Shown here in pieces: positions 18,845 to 28,100 of a DNA stretch of 64,000 nucleotides (the first letter of the stretch is position 1; the number at the start of each line of letters is the position of its first letter). The translations under genes and the position numbers were made by a program. The stretch is from Sphingopyxis sp. YF1 (GTDB lineage: Bacteria > Pseudomonadota > Alphaproteobacteria > Sphingomonadales > Sphingomonadaceae): assembly GCF_022701295.1 (NCBI RefSeq), contig NZ_CP033204.1, positions 3,810,501 to 3,874,500 on the forward strand. The letters run 5' to 3'. The notes beneath the pieces were generated by a model. The model made no database searches. It was given only the letters and a program-made list of their open reading frames with translations, and was not told the DNA's origin.

Positions 18845-19537
18845 TCAGGCCGCCTTCATCCAGACCACCAGCGCAAAACGCGAAGCGGGTGCGGGAAGCG
18901 TGCGGTGCGGGGTGAAGCGGTCGAGGAACAGCGCTGTGCCCGTCGGGCATTCGGGTCGGGCGCGCGGCAGGCCCGCAAGGCGATATTCGGGGATTTCGAA
19001 GCCGCCCGCCACCTGCTCGCCGAGCGGCGCCGGCTGGCGTCCCGCCGCGATTTCGAGCCCGCCGCTGTCGGGACCGGCATCGCCGAGCGGGATCCACGCG
19101 GTGACGACCACCTTGCCGCATCCGGTGCCGTCGTCGCGCGCGACGTCGCTGTGCCACGCGTGGCGATGTTCGGGGAAGCAGGCGATGCTCGCGCGCACGC
19201 GCACGACCTGGCTCGCGAGCGTGCGGCCGGTGAGCGCCTCGGCGGTTTCCTTCAGCCGCGGATCGTTTGCGAGCGCCTGGAGCCGCGGCCCGCGATGCGC
19301 GTCGGTGCAGACCGCGACGCGCAGCAGGTTGGCGACGCTGCGTTCGCGCGCGAAGATGCGGTCGAGCCGTTCGGTCAGCGGCGCGTCGGGACAGCTCTGC
19401 TCGAAGGGCAGGTAGAGCGCGCACGCCAGCCGGTCGATATGCTCGGCGATGTCGGCGCGCGCCTCACGCACGAAGCCGGGGTCGAACAGCGGGACCGTGG
19501 CATAGCCTTCGCTGGCGTAGACTGCTTCGGCGGTCAT
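18845..19537 (-). CDS. 2-oxoglutarate/Fe(II)-dependent oxygenase-like (phytanoyl-CoA dioxygenase family) protein in the B12 operon
   Basis: 230 residues with a double-stranded beta-helix oxygenase pattern. The metal site would be H129-x-D131 in EHRHAWHSDVARD and H211 in LDRFTPHRTLPAP, with R220 (ASRFALVVW) positioned to bind 2-oxoglutarate; GKVVVTAWIPLGDAGPDSGG is the typical strand II-III core. All key residues are present, so it should be active. The ATG at 19537 overlaps the btuD stop by 4 bp, making it the last gene of the upstream B12 operon; riboswitch 1 follows. The substrate is unknown. Control by cobalamin suggests a role in corrinoid uptake, lower-ligand remodelling, or a B12-sparing reaction; this is inference only. 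Confidence 0.82.
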   Translation of the reverse strand: MTAEAVYASEGYATVPLFDPGFVREARADIAEHIDRLACALYLPFEQSCPDAPLTERLDRIFARERSVANLLRVAVCTDAHRGPRLQALANDPRLKETAEALTGRTLASQVVRVRASIACFPEHRHAWHSDVARDDGTGCGKVVVTAWIPLGDAGPDSGGLEIAAGRQPAPLGEQVAGGFEIPEYRLAGLPRARPECPTGTALFLDRFTPHRTLPAPASRFALVVWMKAA

Positions 19538-20304
19538 GGCCGCGCGCGGCCGAAGGTGGTGACCGTCGGCCAGTCGCCGCCGCTCTCGACGCGCGCGTCG
19601 ATGCCGTAGACGCGGCGCAAGAGGTCGGGGGTGAGCACGTCGGCGGGGGCGCCGTCGGCGACGATCGCACCCTCGTCGATCAGCAGCAGCCGGTCGCAAT
19701 AGCGCGCCGCCATGGTGAGATCGTGGAGCACCGCGATCACCAGCGCGCCGGCGTCGGCCTCGGCGCGCATCAGTTCCATCACGTCGATCTGGTGCCCGGG
19801 GTCGAGGCTGGCGAGCGGTTCGTCGGCGATCAGCGCGGGCGCCTCGACCGCGAGCGCGCGTGCGAAGAGGACGCGCGCGCGCTCGCCGCCCGACAATTCG
19901 GTGGCGATCCGGTTGCGCAGACCCGCGACGTCGGCGCGGACCATCGCGCGGGCGATCGCATCGGCGTCGGCGGTGCCGATCTTCGACATCGGCGCGAGGT
20001 GCGGCAGGCGGCCGAGTCCGACGAGCCGCTCGACGGTGAGCGGCCAGTGCAGCGTCTGGCCCTGCGGCAGATAGGCGATGCGGCGCGCGAGTGCGGCGCG
20101 GGGCATTGCCGCGACATCGTCGCCGTCGAGCGTGACGCGTCCGGTCGCGGGGACCAGCGCGAGCATTGCGCGCGCGAGCGTCGACTTGCCTGCGCCATTG
20201 GGGCCGACGATGCCCGTCAGCGTGCCGGGGGCGAAGGCCGCGCTGACGTTCGCGACGACCGCGCGGCGGCCGAGCGTCACGCCGACATGTTCGAGCGCCA
20301 GCAT
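19534..20304 (-). CDS. btuD: Cobalamin ABC transporter ATP-binding protein BtuD
   Basis: 256 residues, a FecCD-type importer ATPase. Walker A is GIVGPNGAGKSTLARA, the Q-loop is AYLPQGQTLHWPL, the signature is TELSGGERARVLFARAL, Walker B is ALIADEPLASLDP and the H-loop is VIAVLHDLTMAARY. It energises B12 import with BtuC and BtuF at the inner membrane. The start ATG 20304 shares its A with the btuC stop (TGATG); two in-frame GTG codons just upstream are alternatives. It overlaps the oxygenase gene by 4 bp. Substrate assignment rests on the B12 riboswitch and neighbouring cobO and btuB. Confidence 0.92.
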   Translation of the reverse strand: MLALEHVGVTLGRRAVVANVSAAFAPGTLTGIVGPNGAGKSTLARAMLALVPATGRVTLDGDDVAAMPRAALARRIAYLPQGQTLHWPLTVERLVGLGRLPHLAPMSKIGTADADAIARAMVRADVAGLRNRIATELSGGERARVLFARALAVEAPALIADEPLASLDPGHQIDVMELMRAEADAGALVIAVLHDLTMAARYCDRLLLIDEGAIVADGAPADVLTPDLLRRVYGIDARVESGGDWPTVTTFGRARP

Positions 20305-21305
20305 CACCACAGTCGCCGCTCCCGCATCAGGTGGACAAGGAAGACGGGCACGCCGAGGAAGGCGGTGACGACGCCGAGCTTGAGTTCGTTGGTGGTCGGG
20401 ATGATGCGTACCCCGAGGTCGGCGAGCGTCAGCAGCGCGGCGCCGCCGATCGCCGAGGGCAGCAGGATCGCCGACGGGCTGCGGTCGGTAAGCGGTCGGA
20501 TCAGGTGCGGGACGATCAGACCGACGAAGCCGATCGCTCCCGACACCGCGACCGCGCCGCCGACCCCGATCGCGGTACCGGCGAGCAGCCGGAGGCGCAT
20601 CGCGCGCAGATCGACCCCCATCGCCTGCGCGGCATCCTCGCCGAGGGTCAGCGCGTCGAGCGCGCGGCCGTTCCACAGCAGCATCGCGGTCCCGGCGGCG
20701 ATGCATGGCAGCGCGATCCACAGGTGCTGGAACGAGCGGTTCTCGAGGCTGCCGAGCAGCCAGGTCATGATCTCCATCGCCGCGAAGGGGTTCGGCGACA
20801 GGTTGAGCGCGAGGCTGGTGCCCGCGACCGCGAGCGTGCCGACGGCGATGCCCGCGAGGATCAGCGTCAGCGGGCTTTCGGCGCGGCCGGCGAGCGCAAA
20901 GAGCAGCACCAGCGACAGCAGCGCTCCGCCGGTCGCGAGCAGCGGCAGCGTCGCGACATGGAGTTCAGCGAAGCCGAAATAGATCGCCGCCACACCGCCG
21001 AGCGCCGCGGCGTTCGAGGTGCCGAGCACCGAGGGTTCGGCGAGCGGATTGCGCAAATAACCCTGCAACGCAGCGCCCGCGAGTCCGAGCATCGCGCCGA
21101 CGACGAGCGCGAGCAGGGTGCGCGGCAGGCGGAGTTCGAAGAGGATCGTCGATGCGACCGGATCGCCGCCGTGCACCGCCGCGGTCCACAGCCGCGCCAC
21201 CGACAGATCGACCGCGCCGAACAGCAGCGAGGCAATCCCCGCGCCGAGCGCGAGCAGCGCGAGCGCGGCGATCAGCAGCGCGCGCGGCGGGGCGCGGCGC
21301 GTCAT
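20304..21305 (-). CDS. btuC: Cobalamin ABC transporter permease BtuC (FecCD family)
   Basis: 333 residues with about nine or ten transmembrane helices. The N-terminus is LLIAALALLALGAGIASLLFGAVDLS; family blocks are LRLPRTLLALVVGAMLGLAG, ALQGYLRNPLAEPSVLGTSN and FVGLIVPHLIR, plus the ATPase-coupling region near the cytoplasmic loop (DAAQAMGVDLRAMRLR). It forms the BtuC dimer that receives cobalamin from BtuF. It overlaps btuF by 4 bp (ATGA) and btuD by 1 bp. FecCD permeases also carry siderophores or haem; the B12 context decides here. Confidence 0.92.
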   Translation of the reverse strand: MTRRAPPRALLIAALALLALGAGIASLLFGAVDLSVARLWTAAVHGGDPVASTILFELRLPRTLLALVVGAMLGLAGAALQGYLRNPLAEPSVLGTSNAAALGGVAAIYFGFAELHVATLPLLATGGALLSLVLLFALAGRAESPLTLILAGIAVGTLAVAGTSLALNLSPNPFAAMEIMTWLLGSLENRSFQHLWIALPCIAAGTAMLLWNGRALDALTLGEDAAQAMGVDLRAMRLRLLAGTAIGVGGAVAVSGAIGFVGLIVPHLIRPLTDRSPSAILLPSAIGGAALLTLADLGVRIIPTTNELKLGVVTAFLGVPVFLVHLMRERRLW

Positions 21306-22177
21306 GACGTCACCTTTGCATTGCGAGCGTCGCGGGCATCGTGGCGGGCGATCTGGTCGGCGATGCTGCGCACCGCCCGGGTGTAGGCGGGGCTGCCGCA
21401 CACGGTCCACGCCTGCGGCACGCTGATCCGCGGGATGCCGGCGAGCGCGGGATGGTGGAGCATTTCGCTGCCCTGGTCGGTGACGATATCGGTTGCGCTC
21501 TCGACGATCAGGAAATCGGGGCGCGCCGCGACCATTTCCTCGAGGCTCAGTTGCGACAGCGGCGGCTTGCCGAGCCGGCCCGCGAGATTGACGAGACCGA
21601 GCCGCCCCATCATCTCGTCGATCAGCGTGCCGGTGCCGGTCATATAGCCGCGCCGCTGGTAATAGGCGGCGACGCGCCCGCGCCCGGGCTTCGGCAGCCC
21701 GGCAAGCTCGCGCTCCATCCGCGCGACCAGCGCCTCGCCGCGCGCCGGATGGCCGATCGCGGCGGCGGTCTGGCGAATCGAGGCGTAGATCTGGTCGGGC
21801 CGGTCAGCGGTTTCGAGGTCGAGCAGCGGATAATTTTTGTGCGGCAAGGCCGCGAGCGCCGCGCTGCGGCTGGCGGGCATGCCCGCAACGAGGTCGGGCT
21901 CGATCGCCAGAATCTGCTCGGCCGACTGGCTGAGCAACGGCAGGCCGCGTGCCGCCGCCGCCTCGCCCGACATTTCGGGGTCCTGCGCGTTGCGCGACAG
22001 CCCGGCGATCTGGTTGCGGTCGGCGAGCGCGAGGATGAGCTGATCGGCGCAGAGGTTGATCGAGACGATGCGCTGCGGCGTCGCGGGCGCCGGCGGCGCA
22101 GCGCGCGGTGCGGTCGCCCACAGCGCCCCCGCGCCGCCGAGCAACAGCCCCGCGATCAGCGCCGCGCGCGCGCTCAA
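21302..22177 (-). CDS. btuF: Periplasmic cobalamin-binding protein BtuF
   Basis: 291 residues, class III substrate-binding protein. A signal peptide or membrane anchor (ALIAGLLLGGAGALWATAPRAA) precedes the family start PQRIVSINLCADQLILALAD. The LLLDLET/QIYASIRQTAAAIGHPARGE region and LSLEEMVAARPDFLIVES match BtuF/FepB-like proteins. It delivers cobalamin or cobinamide to BtuCD. It overlaps cobO and btuC by 4 bp each, placing it in the middle of the upstream operon. Confidence 0.88.
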   Translation of the reverse strand: MSARAALIAGLLLGGAGALWATAPRAAPPAPATPQRIVSINLCADQLILALADRNQIAGLSRNAQDPEMSGEAAAARGLPLLSQSAEQILAIEPDLVAGMPASRSAALAALPHKNYPLLDLETADRPDQIYASIRQTAAAIGHPARGEALVARMERELAGLPKPGRGRVAAYYQRRGYMTGTGTLIDEMMGRLGLVNLAGRLGKPPLSQLSLEEMVAARPDFLIVESATDIVTDQGSEMLHHPALAGIPRISVPQAWTVCGSPAYTRAVRSIADQIARHDARDARNAKVTS

Positions 22178-22785
22178 AATTCGATCCCCGCCTGCGCGCG
22201 GACATTCTGTTCGCGGAACGGATGCTTGACCTGCGCCATTTCGGTGACGAGATCGGCGGCGTCGATCAGCACTTGCGGCGCGTTGCGGCCGGTGACGATC
22301 ACGTGCGTCATAGCGGGCTTGGCGGCGAGCGCTTCGAGGATCTCATCGACCGGCAGATAGTCGTAGCGCAGCACGATATTGAGCTCGTCGGCGATCACCA
22401 TCGCGTAGGACGGGTCGGCGATCATCCGGCGGACCTCGTCCCACGCGGTGCGCGCGACCGCGATGTCGCGGCTGCGGTCCTGCGTGTCCCAGGTGAAGCC
22501 CTCGCCCATCGGTTTGAATTCGATCAGGTCGGGAAAGCGGTCGAACACCGCTTTCTCGCCGGTCGCCATCGCGCCCTTGACGAACTGGACGACGCCGACC
22601 TTCATGCCGTGGCCGATCGCGCGCACCGCCATGCCGAGCGCGGCCGACGTCTTGCCCTTGCCGGGTCCGGTGTGGACGATGAGCAGGCCTTTCTCGACGG
22701 TCTTGGTCGCGACCTTCTTCGCCTGCGCGGCTTGCAGCTTTTGCATCTTCGCCTTGTGCTCGGCGTCGGTCCGGGCTTTCATCAT
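22174..22785 (-). CDS. cobO: Cob(I)yrinic acid a,c-diamide adenosyltransferase
   Basis: 203 residues, CobO/BtuR/CobA family. It attaches the 5'-deoxyadenosyl group to Co(I) corrinoids in the cytoplasm. The P-loop is in VHTGPGKGKTSAALGMAVRA and is followed by GVVQFVKGAMATGEK, FTWDTQDRSRDIA, ADELNIVLRYDYL and VTGRNAPQVLIDAADLVTEM, all family-typical. An N-terminal Lys/Gln-rich helix precedes the P-loop. It sits 10 bp past the btuB copy 2 stop and overlaps btuF by 4 bp, so adenosylation is coupled to import. Confidence 0.95.
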   Translation of the reverse strand: MMKARTDAEHKAKMQKLQAAQAKKVATKTVEKGLLIVHTGPGKGKTSAALGMAVRAIGHGMKVGVVQFVKGAMATGEKAVFDRFPDLIEFKPMGEGFTWDTQDRSRDIAVARTAWDEVRRMIADPSYAMVIADELNIVLRYDYLPVDEILEALAAKPAMTHVIVTGRNAPQVLIDAADLVTEMAQVKHPFREQNVRAQAGIEF

Positions 22786-22794
22786 GCGCTCCCG

Positions 22795-24723
22795 TCAGAA
22801 GCTCAGCCGGACGCCGGCATAAGCCGAACGACCCGCGCCGACGGTGCTGAACACCTCCTCATAATCGGCGTCGAGGATATTTTCGACGCGGCCGAAGAGC
22901 GTGACGCCGGGGCGGACCCGATATTCGGCGCCGAGGTTCATCAGCACATAGTCCTTCAGCGACACGATCACCGGCACATAGCTGGGGTCGGTATAGGCGG
23001 CGTCGATCTGCTGCCCGTTGTAGCGCAGCGTCAGTGTTCCCGAAAAGCGCCGGTCGGCGCTGAACAGCGTCGTGTTGACGCTCGCGACATGCCGCGGCCG
23101 CCGTATCTCGCGCACGCCGTCCTCCTTCGATGCGACCCAGGTATAGGCGAGGTCAAACGCCAGCTCGGGGATCGGCCGCGCGCTCGCGAAGACCTCGATC
23201 CCGTGCTGCTTGCTCTTCGTCGTCCGGTTCGCGGGGGTCGCCTCGAAACTGGGCGGCGGATAGGTGGTGAAGATCTCGTCGGTCAGCACCGCATCGAACC
23301 AGGTCGCGCCGAGCGTCGCCCAGTCGCTGGCGCCAAAGCTCTGCTCGATCCCGCCTTCCCAGCCCTCGGATTTTTCGGGGCGCAGGTTGGGGTTGCCGAT
23401 GTAGCGGCCGTCGACATAGCCGAAGAGCTCGAAATAGCCGGGATTCTTGACCCCGGTGCCATAGGCGCCACGCAGCCGGGTGCCGGTTGGCAGGCGGTAG
23501 CTGCCCTGCACGCGCCAGGTCGTGCTGTCGTCGAAGCGGTCGTTATCGTCGTGGCGCAGCGACCCGCCGAGCGACAACTCGCCCGCGACCAGCTCATATT
23601 GGCCGACGAGACCGATATTGTCGGTGTGGCGCCGGCCCTGGAAGGAGAAGGGGGTAAGGCTGCGAAAATCCTCGCGTTCGACATCGACCGCGCCGGTCAG
23701 CCTGTGCTGCACCGCGTCGTTTCCGAAACGCAGGCTCGAGGTCAGCGATCCCTTGTAGCGCCGGCCCTTGTCGCCATAGCTCAGCCCGAAGGATGTCAGC
23801 CCCTTGCGCGTCGTGTCGGCGAACTGCCCCGACAAGGCGGTGACCCAGCGCCCGTCGAGCGCGGTCAGTTCGGCCGAGAGCAGGCCGTAGAAGGATTCGT
23901 TGGTGACGTGCACGCCGGGGCTGTCGATCGTGTAGCCAAAACGCGGGCTTGCGGTGTCATACTCGCTGTCGTTGTTGTCGGCGTCGCTGTAGCTGTAGCG
24001 CAGCACCCCGCCGAGCCTGAAATTCTCGGCCGGCGTCCAGCCGAATTTGGCGGTCGCGCCGGCGTTTTCGGAGCCGACGTCGCGCGTGCCGCCGCGCGCG
24101 GTCGCATAGCCCTTCGTCCCGTAATAGCTGCCCGACACGGCATAGTCGAACGTCTCCGACGCCCCAGCGGCGCGCGCGCTGCCCGCGATCGTGCCGAACG
24201 ATCCGCCCTCGATCCGCGCGCTATATCCCGGCGCCTCGCGCCCCGACAGGGTGATATAGTGGATCACCCCGCCGATCGCGTCGGAACCGTAGAGCGAACT
24301 CTGCTGCCCGCGCAGCACCTCGATCCGCGCCGCCGGATCGGCGAGCAGCCCACCCAGATCATATTCGCCCTGAAAGGGGTCGGCGACCTCGATCCCGTCG
24401 ACGAGGACGAGCACGTGGTTCGCCTCGCTGCCGCGCACGCGCACCTGCGTCAGGCTGCCGCTCGCGCCGGTGCGGCTGATCGCGAGTCCGGGCACGTCGC
24501 GCAATATGTCGGACACGAAGCGTGTCTGGCGCCGGTCCAGTGCTGCGCCATCGATGACGGTGACCGAGGCGCCGAGCCGTCCGGCGGGCACGCCGTCGCC
24601 CGAGCGCGACGCGGTGACGATGATGTCGCCGGCGGGGCGCGGGTCGGCGGGCGTGTCGGCGGTCTGCGCCAGCGCGGGCGTTGCCGCCGCCAGCGCGATG
24701 ATGGAAGGACCGTATTTCAGCAT
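22795..24723 (-). CDS. btuB: TonB-dependent vitamin B12 receptor BtuB (copy 2)
   Basis: 642 residues. The signal peptide spans IIALAAATPALAQ, the TonB box is GDIIVTASRSG, and the plug has VRVRGSEANHVLVLVDGIEV, GEYDLGGLLADPAARIEVLRG and SSLYGSDAIGGVIHYIT. The barrel contains the RLRGAYGTGVKNPGYFEL motif typical of BtuB/vitamin receptors and ends with YAGVRLSF. It clearly differs from copy 1 (16.5-18.5 kb), so the two may prefer different corrinoids. It is the first gene after riboswitch 2; ATG 24723 is chosen for the signal peptide, since the frame continues open into the riboswitch. Confidence 0.92.
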   Translation of the reverse strand: MLKYGPSIIALAAATPALAQTADTPADPRPAGDIIVTASRSGDGVPAGRLGASVTVIDGAALDRRQTRFVSDILRDVPGLAISRTGASGSLTQVRVRGSEANHVLVLVDGIEVADPFQGEYDLGGLLADPAARIEVLRGQQSSLYGSDAIGGVIHYITLSGREAPGYSARIEGGSFGTIAGSARAAGASETFDYAVSGSYYGTKGYATARGGTRDVGSENAGATAKFGWTPAENFRLGGVLRYSYSDADNNDSEYDTASPRFGYTIDSPGVHVTNESFYGLLSAELTALDGRWVTALSGQFADTTRKGLTSFGLSYGDKGRRYKGSLTSSLRFGNDAVQHRLTGAVDVEREDFRSLTPFSFQGRRHTDNIGLVGQYELVAGELSLGGSLRHDDNDRFDDSTTWRVQGSYRLPTGTRLRGAYGTGVKNPGYFELFGYVDGRYIGNPNLRPEKSEGWEGGIEQSFGASDWATLGATWFDAVLTDEIFTTYPPPSFEATPANRTTKSKQHGIEVFASARPIPELAFDLAYTWVASKEDGVREIRRPRHVASVNTTLFSADRRFSGTLTLRYNGQQIDAAYTDPSYVPVIVSLKDYVLMNLGAEYRVRPGVTLFGRVENILDADYEEVFSTVGAGRSAYAGVRLSF

Positions 24724-24831
24724 GCGAAAACCCCCGCGCGCCGACAGCGAGGGCGGGAGCCTGCCGGAAGCGGACGCGACCGGCCGGCGCAAGGAGGCGG
24801 GCCGGCGCACGGGCCCGCATCGCTCGCACCG

Positions 24832-24849
24832 AGGCGGCTCCAGCCGCCT
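24832..24849 (-). promoter_or_regulatory. Hairpin in the riboswitch 2 expression platform
   Basis: AGGCGGCT and AGCCGCCT pair across two bases between the B12 box and the btuB start. It could be a terminator or a sequestering stem; no T-run follows, so translational control is as likely as attenuation. Confidence 0.4.
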
Positions 24850-24916
24850 GGTCGTCGCTCGACGGAGGTCTCCGTGCCCTGGCCTTTCCCTGGACCGAGG
24901 CAGTGAGCGACCCACG

Positions 24917-25107
24917 CCGGCAGGTCTCCTGGCTCGCGGGTCAGGGCGCGATGCACGCCTTCCCGGGGATGATCCCCAGTGGCTGGTCCGGCAAAGGCCG
25001 CACCGGTGCATCGCGCTCGCCGCTTACAGTTGCAGGGACAGCCCGGGATTCGGTGCCCATGCGGCCCCCTCACCCTGTTCCCTATTAAGCCCCATGGGGC
25101 ACCGGCG
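24917..25107 (-). ncRNA. Cobalamin (B12) riboswitch 2
   Basis: On the minus strand: a 5' GGTGCCCC arm near 25105, the core CTGCAACTGTAAGCG (25035-25021), a GCCACTGGGG peripheral element near 24980, and the B12 box GAGCCAGGAGACCTGCC (24935-24919). It precedes btuB copy 2 by about 195 bp. The core and B12 box are identical to those of riboswitch 1 over these stretches while the peripheral stems differ. Confidence 0.95.
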
Positions 25108-25114
25108 CGATCAT

Positions 25115-25133
25115 GCGGGGCTATTTGCCCCGC
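25115..25133 (-). terminator. Hairpin after the RND efflux operon
   Basis: GCGGGGC and GCCCCGC flank a TATTT loop in the 85-bp space between the efflux pump stop and riboswitch 2. No T-tract follows, so terminator activity is uncertain. Confidence 0.35.
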
Positions 25134-25192
25134 GCCGCCGCCCATAGCGGAACGCGGGGCTTTCGCAATCGGCTTTTGCACCGGCCCCCGGC

Positions 25193-28100
25193 CTAGCCCG
25201 CCGCTTGGGGCGCGTCGGGCCGGAGCTCTTCATGGGCTCCGTCGGCCGCCGCGGGCGGCCGCAGCAGCAGGCGGCCGATCGCGGGCAGCACGAACAGGGT
25301 GAGCAGGGTCGAGGTCATCAGCCCGCCGATCACGACGATCGCCAGCGGCTTTTGCACCTCGGCGCCGGTTCCCGTCGCGAGCGCCATCGGGACGAAGCCG
25401 ATCGCGGGGACGATCCCCGTCATCAGCACCGCGCGCACGCGCTCCATCATCCCCTCGGCGATTGCCGCGTCGACCGTCCGTCCGGCGGCCAGCCGCTGGT
25501 TGATGCTGGTCATCACGACCAGCCCGTTGAGCACGGTCACCCCCGACAGCACGATGAACCCCACCGCGGCCGACACCGAAAAGGGCAGGCCGGCGAACAG
25601 CAGCGCGAAGACGCCGCCGGCGAGCGCGAGGGGGATCGCCGAATAGACCGCGAGCGACTGGCGTACCCCGCCGAGCGCGACGAAGAGCAGCGCGAAGATC
25701 GCCGCGAAGACGAGCGGGATGACGAGCGCCAGCCGCGCCGACGCCGCCTGCAGGTTTTCGAACTGGCCGCCCCATTCGATGAAGCTGCCGGGGGGCAGCT
25801 TGACCTGCTCGGCGACCTTGGCCCGCGCTTCGGCGACGAACGAGCCGAGGTCGTTGCCGCGGACGTTCGCCTGGACGACGACGCGCCGCTTGCCGTTTTC
25901 GCGGCTGACCTGGTTGAGCCCTTCGGAGAAGGTGAAGCGCGCGAGTTCGCGCAGCGGCACCGACGCGCGCGCGCCGCCCTCGCCGGGCAGCAGCACCGGC
26001 AGCGCGCCGACCGCGTCGAGGTCGTTGCGCACCGCGTCGCCCAGCCGGACGACGATGTCGTAGCGACGATCGCCTTCGAAGACGATCCCCGCCGTCCGCC
26101 CGCCCATCGCCGCGGCGACGGTATCGCTGACGTCGCGCAGGTCGAGCCCGTGGCGCGCGATCGCGTCGCGGTCGAAGCGGACGTCGAGCACCGGAAAGCC
26201 CGCCGTCTGTTCGGCCTTGACGTCGGCGGCGCCCTTGACCCCGTCGAGCACCGCGGCAACCTCGGCCGCCGTGCGTTCCATCGCGTCGAGATCGTCGCCG
26301 TAGATCTTGACCGCGACGTCGCCACGCACCCCGGCGATCAGTTCGTTGAAGCGCAGCTGGATCGGCTGGCTGATCTCGAACGCATTGCCGACGAGCGGCG
26401 CGAGCCGTTCCTCGACGCGCGCGATGACGTCGCCGCGGGTTTCGACCCCCGCGGGCCATTCGTCGCGCGGCTTGAGGATGATGAAGGTGTCCGATGCGTT
26501 GGGCGGCATCGGATCGCTCGCCACCTCTGCCGTGCCCGTCTTCGAATAGACGAAGGCGACCTCGGGCAGCGTCGCCACCCGGGCTTCGACCTGGCGCTGC
26601 ATCGCGGTCGACTGGGCGAGCGAGGTCGAGGGGATGCGCAGCGCCTGCATCGCCAGATTGCCTTCGCCGAGGACGGGCAGGAATTCGCTGCCGAGCATTG
26701 CGAAGGCGAGCGCCGCGGCGCCGAAGGTGCCCGCGCCCGCGCCGACCCACGGCCACGGACGCGCGACGATGCGTTGCAGCAGCGGAGCATAGCGATGCTT
26801 GACCCACGCGATCGCCCGCACGTCCTTTTCGGCGACTTCGCCGCGGATGAGCAGCGCGACCATCGCGGGGACGAAGGTCAGCGATGCGACGAACGCGCCG
26901 GCCAGCGCGAGCATCACCGTGATCGCCATCGGCGAGAAGGTCTTGCCCTCGACCCCGGTGAAGGCGAGCAGCGGGACGAAGACGAGGAAGATGATCGCCT
27001 GGCCATAAAGCGTCGGACGGATCATTTCGCGCGATGCCTCGAACACCTCGTGCAGGCGTTCGGATGTGGTGAGCAGGCGGCCCTCGGCCTGCTGGCGGTG
27101 CGCGAGGCGTTGCAGGCAGTTTTCGATGATGATGATCGACCCGTCGACGATCAGCCCGAAGTCGAGCGCGCCAAGGCTCATCAGATTGCCCGAGGTGCCG
27201 GTGGCGGTCATGCCGGTCCCCATCACGAGGAAGGAGATCGGGATCACCAGCGCGGCGATGATCGCGGCGCGGAAATTGCCGAGCAGCCAGAAGAGCACCG
27301 CGACGACGAGCAAGGCGCCCTCGGCGAGATTTTTCTCGACCGTGCCGATCGTCGCATCGACCAGCGCGGAGCGGTCGAGCACCGCTTCGACGGCGATGTC
27401 GGGCGGCAGCGACGGCGCGACCGCCTTCAGCCGGGTGGCGACGTCGGCGGCGACGATGCGGCTGTTGCCCCCGGCGAGCATCAGCGCGGTACCGACGACG
27501 ACCTCCTTGCCGTTGCGCGTCGCCGAACCCGTCCGCAGGTCGCCGCCGATCGACACCGTCGCGACGTCGCGCACGAGGACGGGGACCCCGCCGCGCGAGG
27601 CGACCGCCGCGCGCGCGATCTCGTCGAGCGTGCGGATGCGCCCGTCGGCGCGGACGAGAAAGGCCTCGCCGCCGCGTTCGACGAAATTGGCGCCGACCGA
27701 GATGTTGGCGCGTTCGAGTGCGTCGGCGAGATCGGCGAAGGCGATGCCGTAGCTCGCCATCTTCGCGACGTCGGGCTGGACGACGAACTGCTTTTCATAA
27801 CCGCCGATCGAATCGATCCCGGCCACGCCCGCGACGGTCTTGAGCTGCGGAGCGATCACCCAGTCCTGCACCGAGCGCAGATAGCCCTGCCGCGCGACCT
27901 CGTCGGTCAACCGCTCGCCCGCGGGGGTCAGGTAGCTGCCGTCGGGCTGGAAACCCGGTGTGCCCGCGGCGCGGCCCTTTGCCGCGGCCGGTCGCGGGGC
28001 GAAGTCGACGACATACATCAGCACCTCGCCGAGCCCGGTCGACACCGGCCCCATCGCGGGTTCGGCGTCGTCGGGCAGCGCGCCCTTCGCCTGGTTGAGC

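Noticed and set aside
22108..24906. 932-residue plus-strand open frame
   Set aside because: Runs antisense through cobO, BtuB and the leader region; no ribosome site or motif.
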